Assembly (NCBI GenBank): GCA_934317215.1
Contig: CAKREH010000022.1
Coordinates: 1-56,669, forward strand
Reading direction: 5' to 3'
DNA: 56,669 nt
Source: an uncultured Roseburia sp.
GTDB lineage: Bacteria > Bacillota > Clostridia > Lachnospirales > Lachnospiraceae
The translations under genes and the position numbers were made by a program. Position 1 is the stretch's first letter. Each line of letters opens with the position of its first letter. This document shows positions 1 through 8,739 of this stretch, piece by piece. Under the pieces are notes generated by a model. That model worked only from the letters and a program-made list of their open reading frames with translations, made no database searches and had not been told where the DNA came from.

Positions 1-477
1 TATTTAAAGGAACTGGGACACAAAAAAGCATTATGCATAGCAGATAATTTCATCTGCATGGATAAAGAGCGCATCGAGGGATTTCGCAAAGCCTTTGAGC
101 AAGGAGAAACATATAGATGGGAGATACCAAAGACAGAAAAGGAAAGAATGCGCTTTTATGAGGATAACTATATGCAGCTGTTAAAAAGCAATGTTACCGC
201 TGTTTTTGCAGTGTCCGATTTTTATGCACTTGAGTTTATGAGATTTTTACAGGGAAAGAACATCCGGATTCCAGAGGATATCCAGATCATCGGCTTTGAT
301 GATAACATGGCAAGCAGGGAAAGCAATCCTTCCCTCACAACGATTCATCAGGAAGCTGGCTTAAGGGCGAAAGCGGCAATTGAATGTCTGGAGGCAATGC
401 GCGATGGAACAGAATATAAGACAGAAATCGTGTTACCGGTTGATTTAATAAAAAGGGAAAGTACGAGGAAATTATAA
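1..477 (+). CDS. LacI/PurR-family transcriptional regulator, C-terminal part (cut by window edge)
   Basis: The reading frame is open from base 1, so only the last 158 codons are present and the N-terminal DNA-binding domain lies outside the window. The visible part is the end of a periplasmic-binding-protein-like effector domain. It contains the stretch AVFAVSDFYALEFMRFL, then IRIPEDIQIIGFDD and SNPSLTTIHQEA, the usual C-terminal signature of LacI-family regulators (effector pocket and dimer interface). It probably binds a sugar or small metabolite and controls nearby genes. Its stop codon overlaps the start of the downstream MATE gene in a TAATG junction, so the two are translationally coupled and the regulator may control that exporter. 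The ligand cannot be told from this part. Confidence 0.85.
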   Translation, partial: YLKELGHKKALCIADNFICMDKERIEGFRKAFEQGETYRWEIPKTEKERMRFYEDNYMQLLKSNVTAVFAVSDFYALEFMRFLQGKNIRIPEDIQIIGFDDNMASRESNPSLTTIHQEAGLRAKAAIECLEAMRDGTEYKTEIVLPVDLIKRESTRKL

Positions 478-1808
478 TGTCAAAGTTTATGAAATCATTA
501 TGTAAAATAGCAATTCCTGTCACATTGCAAAGTATGCTGCAGGCATCATTTTCAATTGTTGACCAGATCATGATCGGACAGTTAGGCGAAACAAATATAT
601 CAGCAGTTGGATTATGCGGTAATTTTTCACTGATTTTTTCAGTGGTGATCGGTGCGGTAAGCACGGTTGCGGGGATATTAATCGCTCAGTTTATTGGTGC
701 ACAAGAAACAAAAGAAGCATGGTGCAGTTTTGATGTGAGCCTCATCTGCGGAATTGTGATATCAGCATTGTTCCTGCTTGCAGCCGGAGGTTTTCCGTCG
801 CAGATTCTTGGACTGTATACGAAAGATATGAGTATTATAAATACTGGTGCGGTTTATTTTAAAATCGTTGCATTTTCTTATATTCCAATGGCGGTCAGCA
901 ATATTTTATCCTCCTGGCTGCGCTGTAAGGAACATGCCACGATACCATTTCTGGCAAGCTTTGGAGCAGTTGGCGTAAACACAGGACTGAACTATCTGCT
1001 GATATTTGGAAAATTGGGATTTTCATGTATGGGAATAAAGGGAGCTGCGATTGCCACACTTATTTCGCAGTTGTTTAACCTGGTATTTATTGTTATCGGA
1101 TTTGTCTTATGTACCAGAAAAGATGGAGATAAACCGGTGTTATCTCTGCATTTTAAAAAAATCACAATCCGTGATTATCTGGTAATGATCATGCCGATTC
1201 TGATCAGCGAATTTTTATGGAGTCTCGGGCAAAATGTTGAATCGGCTGTTTATGGACATCTTGGCACATCAAACCTTGCAGCCTATACCCTTACCGGTCC
1301 GATACAGGGACTTATCGTAGGAGCACTTAGTGGATTGTCTGCGGCTGCCGGTGTGATGGTCGGCAAGAGGCTTGGCAGGAAAGAATATGATGAGGCTTAC
1401 ACAGAGTCGAAGAAGATTATGTATGCTGGCTTATTTGGTGCAGTAACGGTATCGGCTTTGCTCATTCTTTTGGCTGGAGTATATACCGGATTATATCGTG
1501 TTGATGACAGCGTAAAAGAGCTTGGAAGAACACTGCTTATCGTATTTGCCTTGTATGCTCCGGTCAAGGTAGAAAATATGATACTTGGCGGAGGCATTAT
1601 AAGAAGTGGCGGTAACACCAAAATCATTATGATTATTGATATTGTTGGCACATGGTGTATTGGAATTCCACTGTGTCTGCTTGCAGCATATGTATGCAAG
1701 TGGGGAATTGTTGGTGTGTATACATTGCTTACCACAGAGGAATTATTCCGGCTTGCTGTATCGTTAATTATCTTTAGAAAGCGTAAATGGATAATTAGTT
1801 TATGCTGA
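477..1808 (+). CDS. MATE-family efflux transporter
   Basis: The 443-residue protein has about twelve hydrophobic segments and the usual MATE length. The N-terminus (IAIPVTLQSMLQASFSIVDQ, then IGQLGETNISAVG) matches the MATE/NorM/DinF pattern, and the two halves each start with a related motif. MATE proteins export cationic drugs or metabolites across the cytoplasmic membrane using a Na+ or H+ gradient. The start ATG overlaps the stop of the preceding LacI-type gene, indicating a two-gene transcript and suggesting substrate-responsive control. The natural substrate is unknown. It ends 18 bp before the convergent stop of the GGDEF gene. Confidence 0.9.
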   Translation: MSKFMKSLCKIAIPVTLQSMLQASFSIVDQIMIGQLGETNISAVGLCGNFSLIFSVVIGAVSTVAGILIAQFIGAQETKEAWCSFDVSLICGIVISALFLLAAGGFPSQILGLYTKDMSIINTGAVYFKIVAFSYIPMAVSNILSSWLRCKEHATIPFLASFGAVGVNTGLNYLLIFGKLGFSCMGIKGAAIATLISQLFNLVFIVIGFVLCTRKDGDKPVLSLHFKKITIRDYLVMIMPILISEFLWSLGQNVESAVYGHLGTSNLAAYTLTGPIQGLIVGALSGLSAAAGVMVGKRLGRKEYDEAYTESKKIMYAGLFGAVTVSALLILLAGVYTGLYRVDDSVKELGRTLLIVFALYAPVKVENMILGGGIIRSGGNTKIIMIIDIVGTWCIGIPLCLLAAYVCKWGIVGVYTLLTTEELFRLAVSLIIFRKRKWIISLC

Positions 1809-1826
1809 TTTACCTTCTTGCAGGAT

Positions 1827-3161
1827 TTATCTGCGCCGTTTCAGTCCGTGTTCCTTATAATACCGGTCTTTATCCTCATACATCAGGCGCTCCGATTCGT
1901 TTAAAAGCAGATCGATATCCTTAGGACCGCGTTCTTTCCATATCATGCCAACCGCCATCGTAACCTGATGTTCTTTCATATCCATGCGCAGTTTCTCAAC
2001 GTGTTCCCTCAGGTCTTTTTCCTCTATTCCAAGACAGAGCACTAAAAATTCATCGCCGCCGATCCGATACAGACCATACCCCTTAAATACACCCGCTAAG
2101 CACTCACATGCCCTGATGATCAACCGATCTCCGGCTTCATGCCCCTGCTCATCATTGACCTTTTTCAGCCCTGTGATATCGCAGTACACTACACCGATCT
2201 GTTCCCCATTCCACTCATGCTCCACAAACCAGTCGACCGCATAACGATTGCCAAACTGAGTGAGCTGGTCACGATAACTCATGCGTTCTAACTGACGGAG
2301 CAGATTTCTTCTCCGAATGGAGGAAACAATAAAATATCCCATGATATGAAGCATATTGGAAACATAATCTAATGATTCTGCCGGTGGATTATCCACTCCG
2401 TAAAATCCAATGATCTTTTTCTCCCAATAAAGTGGAACAACCACCAGTGAATGGATATCCTGACGTTTCAGATTCTTATACTGTTCCGGATCTTCCTCTC
2501 TGATGTTCTCCAGATTTTCAATTACAATGTTTTTATCTTCTTGAAAATTCCGATACCAGTTGGCACATACTTCTGGTGGAAGGTTCTGTAAATTATCTTT
2601 CTCCGGCTTGATTCCATTTGCAACCCACTCGTAAGTGTTGTCATCGCACCCATTCTCATTATGCTCAAAAATATATGTCCTCTCTCCATCTAATGCCTTT
2701 CCTATATATTCCAGAATGATGTCCAGCGATTTATCCGCAGAAGATGTTCCAAGGGCAAGACGCAGTCCCTCATTAACGATTTTTTCCAGTTTTTCGTAGC
2801 GGCGTACCACATTTTTCTGATGTTCCTGAGAACTTATATTCAGAGCAATCTCTATTCTATATCGTCTGCCATTGTCCTTCACAACAGTATCCTTAATTTT
2901 AAAGTATTTATTTAAAAGCGGGTTAAAATACCGCCACTCCTTAAACTGTCCCTCCTGCAGTTCATCATTATTGCAGATCGTACAGGGCAGGCTTGAATTC
3001 TGAAGCAATTCATAACATTTTTTACCGGCAAGTTCCTCTTTTGAATGTATCCCATAAGTATCTCTCATCTTTTTATTCATATAAACCAGTTCATGAGTAT
3101 CCGCATCTGCAACATATACATATTCATTCATATTTTCAAAAAAATTCCAGATTCTTTCCAT
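1827..3161 (-). CDS. PAS-GAF-GGDEF diguanylate cyclase
   Basis: The domains in order are an N-terminal PAS-like sensor (about residues 1-110), with a PCTIC cysteine pair often seen in clostridial PAS-GGDEF proteins; a GAF-like domain (about 130-290); and a C-terminal GGDEF domain with an intact RIGGDEFLVL active-site loop. It should therefore make cyclic di-GMP. There are no membrane segments, so it is cytosolic. An ATG four codons upstream (3173) is in frame but has no ribosome binding site, whereas GGGGA precedes the chosen ATG. The gene is monocistronic and convergent with the MATE gene. An HD-GYP protein about 3.5 kb away supplies a possible opposing phosphodiesterase. The signal sensed is unknown. 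Confidence 0.88.
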   Translation of the reverse strand: MERIWNFFENMNEYVYVADADTHELVYMNKKMRDTYGIHSKEELAGKKCYELLQNSSLPCTICNNDELQEGQFKEWRYFNPLLNKYFKIKDTVVKDNGRRYRIEIALNISSQEHQKNVVRRYEKLEKIVNEGLRLALGTSSADKSLDIILEYIGKALDGERTYIFEHNENGCDDNTYEWVANGIKPEKDNLQNLPPEVCANWYRNFQEDKNIVIENLENIREEDPEQYKNLKRQDIHSLVVVPLYWEKKIIGFYGVDNPPAESLDYVSNMLHIMGYFIVSSIRRRNLLRQLERMSYRDQLTQFGNRYAVDWFVEHEWNGEQIGVVYCDITGLKKVNDEQGHEAGDRLIIRACECLAGVFKGYGLYRIGGDEFLVLCLGIEEKDLREHVEKLRMDMKEHQVTMAVGMIWKERGPKDIDLLLNESERLMYEDKDRYYKEHGLKRRR

Positions 3162-3328
3162 ACCATTCCCCATTTCGTGCTTTTTTATAAAAACATTATT
3201 CTCATTCCTGACAAGCCTGAATACAAACTTATTATCTATTATAACTCAAAACTCGACAATATACAGTATATTCTTTCGATTTGCTGCATCAAAACACTGT
3301 ATTTTTCTCATTTAACCAGAAAAAGGAA

Positions 3329-3358
3329 GTATGAAAAATAAAAAATCATTTTTCACAC
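3329..3358. repeat. AT-rich inverted repeat of the TGTGAAAAAT family
   Basis: GTATGAAAAAT and ATTTTTCACAC form an 11-bp stem with one mismatch around an 8-nt loop. It lies beyond the end of hcp, within the 240-bp gap to the GGDEF gene, and could act as a weak processing hairpin or terminator. The arm sequence is the same as in the hairpins at 5012-5038 and 30661-30685, so I treat it as a diverged member of one dispersed repeat family. Confidence 0.55.
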
Positions 3359-3413
3359 CCCCTTTTTTCATTCAGGGCGGCCGAAAGGAACCCAAAACAT
3401 TCATTTTATTAAT

Positions 3414-4994
3414 TTATCCAAGGATCTCTGCTAAATCTGCTTCCGGTGTCGTAATCGGTGCGATTCCATAATTATCTACCAGATAATTCAAGATATTTGG
3501 TGAAATAAATGCCGGCAGTGTCGGTCCTAGTTTTATATTTTTGATACCAAGGTGGAGCAGTGTCAATAAAATGCAGACTGCTTTCTGTTCGTACCAGGAA
3601 AGCACCATGGAAAGCGGCAGCTCATTCACGCCACAGTCAAATGCCTCCGCAAGTGCCACTGCGACACGGATCGCACTGTAGGCATCATTGCACTGTCCCA
3701 TATCAAGGATTCGCGGCAGTCCACCGATCGTTCCAAGGTCAAGATCATTGAAACGGTATTTTCCACATGCAAGTGTTAAGATCATGGTATCCTTTGGCGT
3801 CTGTTTTACAAACTCTGTATAATAATTTCTTCCGACCCGCGCGCCATCACAGCCTCCTACCAGGAAGAAATGGCGGATATCACCGGATTTTACGGCTGCG
3901 ATCACCTGATCTGCCACGCCGAGTACCGTTCCGTGTCCAAATCCTGTCATGACCTTTGTTCCACCGTTGATTCCGGTAAATGCAGTATCCTCTTTGTAAC
4001 CGCCAAGCTCTAACGCTTTTTCGATGACCGGCGTAAAATCCTTATCATCCCCGATGTGAACCATTTCAGGATAAGATACTACCTCCGTTGTAAACACGCG
4101 GTCCGCATAACTTTCTTTGACCGGCATCAGACAGTTTGTCGTATAAAGAACCGGTGCAGGGATATTTGCAAACTCCTTCTGCTGATTCTGCCATGCGGTA
4201 CCAAAGTTGCCTTTTAAATGCGAGTATTTCTTTAATTCCGGGTAGGCATGTGCCGGCAGCATCTCGCCGTGGGTATAAATGTTGATTCCCTTATCTTTTG
4301 TCTGCTCTAACAACAGTTTTAAGTCATACAGATCATGTCCGGTAATCACGATAAACGGTCCCTTTTCCACCATCAGAGGCACTTCCGTCGGTACCGGGGT
4401 TCCAAAGTTTTCTGTGTTGGCACGGTCTAACATTTCCATGCAGGTAAGGTTTACTTTTCCTGTCTCAAGCACGAGTGGAAGCAGATCTTCCATCTCGAAA
4501 TCCTCTCCTACTGCAAATAAGCCGCGGTAGAAAAAGTCGTTTACTTCCTCATTTGTATAGCCGAGCACCATGGCATGATAAGCGTATGCTGCCATACCTC
4601 GGATTCCGAATAAGATCAGGGATTTTAAAGAACGGATATCCTCATCTGCATCCCACATCCGCTTCATATCATAATCGCTGGTATTGCCGCACGGTGACAT
4701 GCAGGATGCACATCCCGGCACCACTCTTCCTTTTTCTTCCCGGACACGGGCGATCATCTCACGCAGTGTCTCATCATTAAAATTCACATTCGTGATCGTT
4801 GTGAATAAACCTTCTATTATGATGCGGTCTGTCTGCCCTGTCTTTGGATTGTTCATGCAGGCATGTGCAAGTCCCACAAGTGCTCCTGTCAGTTCATCCT
4901 GTAAATCTGCTGTCACGCTTTTCTTTCCACATACGCCGGCTGCCCCTGTACATCCACTGCATCCCGCTGTCTGTTCACACTGAAAACAAAACAT
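3414..4994 (-). CDS. hcp: Hybrid cluster protein / hydroxylamine reductase
   Basis: The 526-residue protein has the Hcp N-terminal cysteine pattern (MFCFQCEQTAGCSGC, further Cys at about 22) that binds the cubane Fe-S cluster. Downstream are the hybrid-cluster regions, including TTNCLMPVKESY, VGGCDGARVGRNYY and LACGKYRFND. Hcp reduces NO to N2O and, in vitro, hydroxylamine to ammonia, protecting anaerobes from nitrosative stress in the cytosol. The start is supported by AGGAAGGGAG just upstream. It is the second gene of a leftward operon after the 4Fe-4S protein. Both lie divergent from a Crp/Fnr gene, matching the HcpR regulon arrangement. The length and Cys pattern suit the short Hcp class of strict anaerobes. 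Confidence 0.96.
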   Translation of the reverse strand: MFCFQCEQTAGCSGCTGAAGVCGKKSVTADLQDELTGALVGLAHACMNNPKTGQTDRIIIEGLFTTITNVNFNDETLREMIARVREEKGRVVPGCASCMSPCGNTSDYDMKRMWDADEDIRSLKSLILFGIRGMAAYAYHAMVLGYTNEEVNDFFYRGLFAVGEDFEMEDLLPLVLETGKVNLTCMEMLDRANTENFGTPVPTEVPLMVEKGPFIVITGHDLYDLKLLLEQTKDKGINIYTHGEMLPAHAYPELKKYSHLKGNFGTAWQNQQKEFANIPAPVLYTTNCLMPVKESYADRVFTTEVVSYPEMVHIGDDKDFTPVIEKALELGGYKEDTAFTGINGGTKVMTGFGHGTVLGVADQVIAAVKSGDIRHFFLVGGCDGARVGRNYYTEFVKQTPKDTMILTLACGKYRFNDLDLGTIGGLPRILDMGQCNDAYSAIRVAVALAEAFDCGVNELPLSMVLSWYEQKAVCILLTLLHLGIKNIKLGPTLPAFISPNILNYLVDNYGIAPITTPEADLAEILG

Positions 4995-5011
4995 ATATTT
5001 CTCCCTTCCTG

Positions 5012-5077
5012 CGTGTGAAAATTCTTATTTTTCACACGATCCTCCATTTATGTCTGTGGAAAATTTGTTTTTCCACA
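5012..5077. repeat. Two consecutive hairpins between the ferredoxin gene and hcp
   Basis: The first (5012-5038) has arms CGTGTGAAAA and TTTTCACACG. The second (5055-5077) has arms TGTGGAAAA and TTTTCCACA. The first arm set, followed by the segment ATCCTCCATTT, recurs almost unchanged at 30661-30698, so it is a dispersed element. Located inside the transcript just before the hcp ribosome binding site, these hairpins could stabilise or separate the two coding parts of the mRNA; this is inference. Confidence 0.6.
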
Positions 5078-5093
5078 CTACTGTCATTCTTTT

Positions 5094-5804
5094 TTATTCT
5101 AAAATTTTTCCGTCGATTGAGATCGTCACAACATTCCACGGAATGAATTTTCCACTGTTCTTTAATGCGGTCACTGCTGCATATTCCAGTCCGCCACAGC
5201 AAGGCACTTCCATTCGAACAACCGTCACGCTCTTGATATCATTATTTCTGATGATCTCCGTCAGCTTCTCACTGTAATCCACGTCATCTAATTTCGGGCA
5301 GCCGATCAGTGTCACTTTTCCACGGATAAAATCCTGATGGAAACTGCCGTATGCGTATGCGGTACAATCTGCTGCGATCAGAAGTTTTGCTCCGTCAAAA
5401 TAAGGCGCATTGACCGGTGCAAGTTTGATCTGTACCGGCCACTGGCGCAATTGGGAGCTGACCGGTGAACCTTCATTCTGATTTCCTTCTGCAGGTTTTC
5501 TTTCAAGCTGGCGCATTCTTGAACCCGGGCATCCGCCAACCGGTGCCTGTCCCATCGCCTGCATTCTTTTCTTTTTATTTTCCTGTACGGCTGCCTCATC
5601 ATAAGCTGCTGCCTCACGCTCGATAAAAGAGATCGCTCCGACCGGACAGTTTGGCAGACAGTCGCCAAGTCCGTCACAATAATCATCACGAAGCAGTTTT
5701 GCCTTTCCGTCCACGATGCCGATCGCGCCCTCGTGGCATGCCTCCGCACAAATTCCACAACCGTTACATTTTTCTTCGTCTATATGGATCACTCTGCGTA
5801 CCAT
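5094..5804 (-). CDS. 4Fe-4S binding protein, Hcp-associated ferredoxin
   Basis: Residues 1-55 carry two ferredoxin-type cluster motifs, CNGCGICAEAC and CDGLGDCLPNCP. The remaining ~170 residues form a conserved domain with further cysteines (GGCPG near the middle, CPKLDD and VPCCGGLEYA later). Proteins of this type accompany hcp in clostridia and probably deliver electrons to it. It is the first gene of the leftward operon with hcp, separated by a 99-bp gap that holds two hairpins. AGGAGG precedes the start. The control region upstream is shared with a divergent Crp/Fnr regulator. The electron-donor role is inferred from gene context. Confidence 0.88.
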   Translation of the reverse strand: MVRRVIHIDEEKCNGCGICAEACHEGAIGIVDGKAKLLRDDYCDGLGDCLPNCPVGAISFIEREAAAYDEAAVQENKKKRMQAMGQAPVGGCPGSRMRQLERKPAEGNQNEGSPVSSQLRQWPVQIKLAPVNAPYFDGAKLLIAADCTAYAYGSFHQDFIRGKVTLIGCPKLDDVDYSEKLTEIIRNNDIKSVTVVRMEVPCCGGLEYAAVTALKNSGKFIPWNVVTISIDGKILE

Positions 5805-5890
5805 ATGAATTCCTCCTGTTTTCCGCTTCCATTTTCTTTTTCTTTCGTTCTGTTTACAGATTCAGGCTACTCCTCCTGTCATCTGCACTC

Positions 5891-5950
5891 TTGACATTAC
5901 TCGTACACTATACTAGAATTTTTTTCAAAAGTATGTTGTCATAACAACAT
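5891..5950. promoter_or_regulatory. Divergent promoters and Crp/Fnr-type operator (HcpR-like box)
   Basis: A perfect inverted repeat ATGTTGT-N4-ACAACAT lies at 5933-5950. For the rightward regulator gene there is TTGACA (5891-5896), a 17-bp spacer and TAGAAT (5914-5919), placing the box just downstream of the start of transcription, suited to autorepression. For the leftward ferredoxin-hcp operon a TATAGT -10 lies at 5912-5907. This would put the box centre about 41.5 bp upstream of transcription start, the classic class II activator position of the Crp/Fnr family. The sequence is seen; the regulatory roles are inferred. Confidence 0.7.
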
Positions 5951-5985
5951 TTTTAAAAATTTTCGAAAAAAGAAGGTTTTCTTTT

Positions 5986-6660
5986 ATGGATTATCAGTTT
6001 TTAAGTCAGACAATGCTGTTTTCGGGCGAATCGCCGGAAGAAATCAAAGAAATGCTCTCCTGCCTCGGTGCAGTCACAAGAAGCTACGGAAAAGGTGAGA
6101 TCATCTATCATGCCGGAGAATGCGTGCGTTCGATGGGACTGGTGCTCTCTGGAAATGTTCAGATTGAAAGTGATGATGTCTGGGGAAATCACAGTGTACT
6201 AGATGACATAACTCCCGGCTTTTTCTTCGCCGAAACTTATGCGAGTCTGTCAAAAGAACCTCTGATGGTCAATGTGGTCTCTGCGGCTGCAAAGACCGAA
6301 GTGTTATTTTTAAATATAGGACGGCTGCTTACTACCTGCACGAACAGCTGCACACATCACAACCGCCTGATCCACAATTTATTTTTTATTTCGGCACGGA
6401 AAAATCTGCTGCTTTCGCGCAGAATCTTCCACACCACACCAAAGTCGATCCGCGGGCGGCTGCTCTCTTATCTGTCTGCGCAGTCTGCCGCCGCAAAAAG
6501 TCTTGATTTTACAATTTCGTTTAACAGACAGCAACTCGCAGACTACCTGAATGTAGACCGCAGTGCACTTTCTGCAGAACTCTCAAAAATGCAGCGGGAA
6601 GGACTCCTTACAACGGAGCGCAATCATTTTACCCTCTGCGAAGATCCTTTAGAATCTTAA
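5986..6660 (+). CDS. Crp/Fnr-family transcriptional regulator (HcpR-like)
   Basis: The 224-residue protein has an N-terminal cyclic-nucleotide-binding-like beta barrel (about residues 15-125) and a C-terminal winged helix with the recognition region FNRQQLADYLNVDRSALSAE. There is no N-terminal Fnr-type cysteine cluster, so a haem or other ligand is more likely than an Fe-S cluster. It is transcribed away from the ferredoxin-hcp operon across a shared control region containing a perfect 7-bp inverted repeat. In other anaerobes the equivalent regulator, HcpR, activates hcp in response to NO. That function is inferred from context. The gene's stop overlaps the convergent HD-GYP stop by 4 bp. Confidence 0.88.
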   Translation: MDYQFLSQTMLFSGESPEEIKEMLSCLGAVTRSYGKGEIIYHAGECVRSMGLVLSGNVQIESDDVWGNHSVLDDITPGFFFAETYASLSKEPLMVNVVSAAAKTEVLFLNIGRLLTTCTNSCTHHNRLIHNLFFISARKNLLLSRRIFHTTPKSIRGRLLSYLSAQSAAAKSLDFTISFNRQQLADYLNVDRSALSAELSKMQREGLLTTERNHFTLCEDPLES

Positions 6661-7745
6661 ACCATATGTACGCAGTACCAGTCTTCATCCACCTGTCTCG
6701 CTTCTTCTCCGACAGAAACGATCGGATGATCCATATCGTTTAATGGGATATATTCCACACATCCTTCCCTGCCGTCCGACATGATGACCTGCTGGTGTCT
6801 GTATACTTTTGCCATATTTTTGATAAATATATTGAGAAGATTCTGATCAATTCCTTTGCTGCCCTCGGTTACAAACCATTGCATCACATCAAACGGGATC
6901 TTCTCTTTTTTGTAACTGCGTGCAGAAAGCATCGCATCATAAATATCAGAAATCGTTGTGATCCTTGCAAAATAAGAAATAGATTCTGCCTTTAAGCCGT
7001 CCGGATAACCTTTTCCATCCAGCTTTTCATGATGCCAGCGTACCGCATAGCGTACATCCTCACTGATATCCTCCCCAAGCAGTTCAAAAGAATATAGCGG
7101 ATGTCTTTTCATAACCTCAAATTCTTCCGGTGTCAGTTTCCGCGGCGCATTTAAAATCTCTTCCGGGATCTTTGTTTTTCCGATATCATGCAGCACACCT
7201 GTTAAAATCAGACTCCGGATATCTTTTTCATCGAGTCCTAACCACTGTCCCATGATTCCGTTTAAAAGTGCAACGTTTAGGGAATGTCTCTGTAATGCCT
7301 CGTCAACCGGTCTTGGCACGGTAATACACTGGAAAATCTCCCCGGCATCCACGGATACCATTCTGCCATATACTTTCTCCATCATGCCTTCCACTTCAGC
7401 ATGATTGACAAACATCACGTTCTTACTCATCTGCAGCACATGGTCAACACCTTTGCGCAGTTCTGTGTATCCGGTCCTGTTTTCCAACATTTTCTGCTGT
7501 ACTTCAGGTGGACGGTCCTTTCCCTTCATGATATACTCATAAGATCCGCGGAATGTTGTAATATAATTGTTGCCATCGCTGAAATTGATCAGTTTATCAA
7601 GTTTGCTTTTCGTGATAACTTCTCCGCCTGGCACTAAAAGTACGCTTCCATTATAATTGTAAAGATTGTCCGATAAAACAAGCCCTTCCCACAAATACTC
7701 CATCGGTACTTTTTCGAGACGTTCTGTTTTTTCGTATTTTGCCAT
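6657..7745 (-). CDS. HD-GYP domain protein, probable c-di-GMP phosphodiesterase
   Basis: The N-terminal ~130 residues resemble the regulatory region found before HD-GYP domains. The catalytic domain shows VLHDIGK (HD at about 186-187) and an intact HHEKLDGKGYP at about 238-248, the signature of enzymes that hydrolyse cyclic di-GMP. It has no membrane segments. The start was set at 7745 because GGAGG lies 7 nt ahead of it; the longer frame to 7793 has no such site. It pairs functionally with the GGDEF protein at 1.8-3.2 kb. The gene converges on the Crp/Fnr gene with a 4-bp stop overlap. Confidence 0.88.
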   Translation of the reverse strand: MAKYEKTERLEKVPMEYLWEGLVLSDNLYNYNGSVLLVPGGEVITKSKLDKLINFSDGNNYITTFRGSYEYIMKGKDRPPEVQQKMLENRTGYTELRKGVDHVLQMSKNVMFVNHAEVEGMMEKVYGRMVSVDAGEIFQCITVPRPVDEALQRHSLNVALLNGIMGQWLGLDEKDIRSLILTGVLHDIGKTKIPEEILNAPRKLTPEEFEVMKRHPLYSFELLGEDISEDVRYAVRWHHEKLDGKGYPDGLKAESISYFARITTISDIYDAMLSARSYKKEKIPFDVMQWFVTEGSKGIDQNLLNIFIKNMAKVYRHQQVIMSDGREGCVEYIPLNDMDHPIVSVGEEARQVDEDWYCVHMV

Positions 7746-7794
7746 AACCGTTCCTCCATTCATATATGAATGTATCGGCATTTTTTCTGCCAAA

Positions 7795-8559
7795 TTAATC
7801 AGAAATCAGGATCTGCCGCACTTTTGCCAGATCCATCTGCATCAGCACATGATCTGCATCCGGTTTCTTCTCTGTGTCCGGTGAAATATTGGAATGAATG
7901 TAAAATGTATGCAGTCCGACCTCTTTTGCTCCTTTGATATCACTGACTGCATCATTTCCGATCATAATACTCTCTTCCGGCAAAATGTGATGTTTCTCCA
8001 GCAAAAGATGAAAGAAACGTGAATCCGGCTTTTTCACTTTGCACGAGGATGACAGAAAAATATCATCAAAATAAGGCTCCAGTCCCAGAAGTTTCAATTC
8101 ATACGCCGTAAAAATACGCTGTGCATTCGAAAGCAGATATACTTTTTTTCCTGTTTCACGCAATGCCGCAAGAAGTTCCTTTGCCCCGTCATAAAGTCTG
8201 ATATATTCTGTGGAAAGGATCCGGAAAAACTGTCCAGCATGAATGGCAAGTTCTATGTCTGCCTGTACCCCTTTTTTATGAAACAATGCAAGAAAAACCT
8301 CCTCGATCTCGATCTCTGGATGTGCTTCATGTGCATCGTCTTTTTTCATGGCTGCATCAGATCCCATCTCCTGCCGCAATGCATCCTCTTTCTGCCCCGT
8401 GAGGCACGCATACGCGTTTTTCAGTTCCTCTGCAGTATAAACCGCACCATAATAACCGTAAAACTGCGCCAGTTTCTCCCAGAGTTCCGTTTTTTCTTCA
8501 TCTGTGTGGATATCCACCAGAGTTCCATATAAATCAAATATGTAATTTTCGTATTTCAT
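7795..8559 (-). CDS. HAD-superfamily hydrolase (YjjG/phosphoglycolate phosphatase-like)
   Basis: The protein of about 254 residues contains the HAD motifs in order: FDLYGTLVD (nucleophile Asp, motif I), YLLSNAQ (motif II), KKPDSRFF (motif III Lys) and IGNDAVSDIKGA (motif IV acids). The long alpha-helical cap is inserted between motifs I and II, so it is subfamily I. Related enzymes remove phosphate from nucleotides or small phosphoesters; the substrate is not predictable. The start at 8559 is chosen over 8619 because GAGAGG precedes it, and the extra 20 codons upstream fall in a duplicated AT-rich repeat. The stop is about 50 bp from the chosen HD-GYP start, so the two may be cotranscribed. 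Confidence 0.9.
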   Translation of the reverse strand: MKYENYIFDLYGTLVDIHTDEEKTELWEKLAQFYGYYGAVYTAEELKNAYACLTGQKEDALRQEMGSDAAMKKDDAHEAHPEIEIEEVFLALFHKKGVQADIELAIHAGQFFRILSTEYIRLYDGAKELLAALRETGKKVYLLSNAQRIFTAYELKLLGLEPYFDDIFLSSSCKVKKPDSRFFHLLLEKHHILPEESIMIGNDAVSDIKGAKEVGLHTFYIHSNISPDTEKKPDADHVLMQMDLAKVRQILISD

Positions 8560-8575
8560 GTCAATCCTCTCTTTT

Positions 8576-8651
8576 GTACAAAATCTTATTTTTTCATACT
8601 GCTTTCCACTTTTGCACAAACTTCTTATTTTTTCATGCTGTTTTCCACTTT
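8576..8651. repeat. Tandem 39-bp direct duplication upstream of the HAD gene
   Basis: Two imperfect copies of a segment containing CTTATTTTTTCAT and TTTTCCACTTT follow each other with a 39-bp period. Part of the first copy lies directly ahead of the HAD ribosome binding site. The sequence resembles the TGTGAAAA/TTTTCACA hairpin family seen elsewhere in the window. It creates a false N-terminal extension of the HAD reading frame. Confidence 0.6.
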
Positions 8652-8739
8652 ACACAGCTTTGCTGTACACAATCCTGTGTGTTTTATAAAATTTAACATG
8701 TTTATATGGGAAAATCAACTATATGTGTTGCAAATCATA

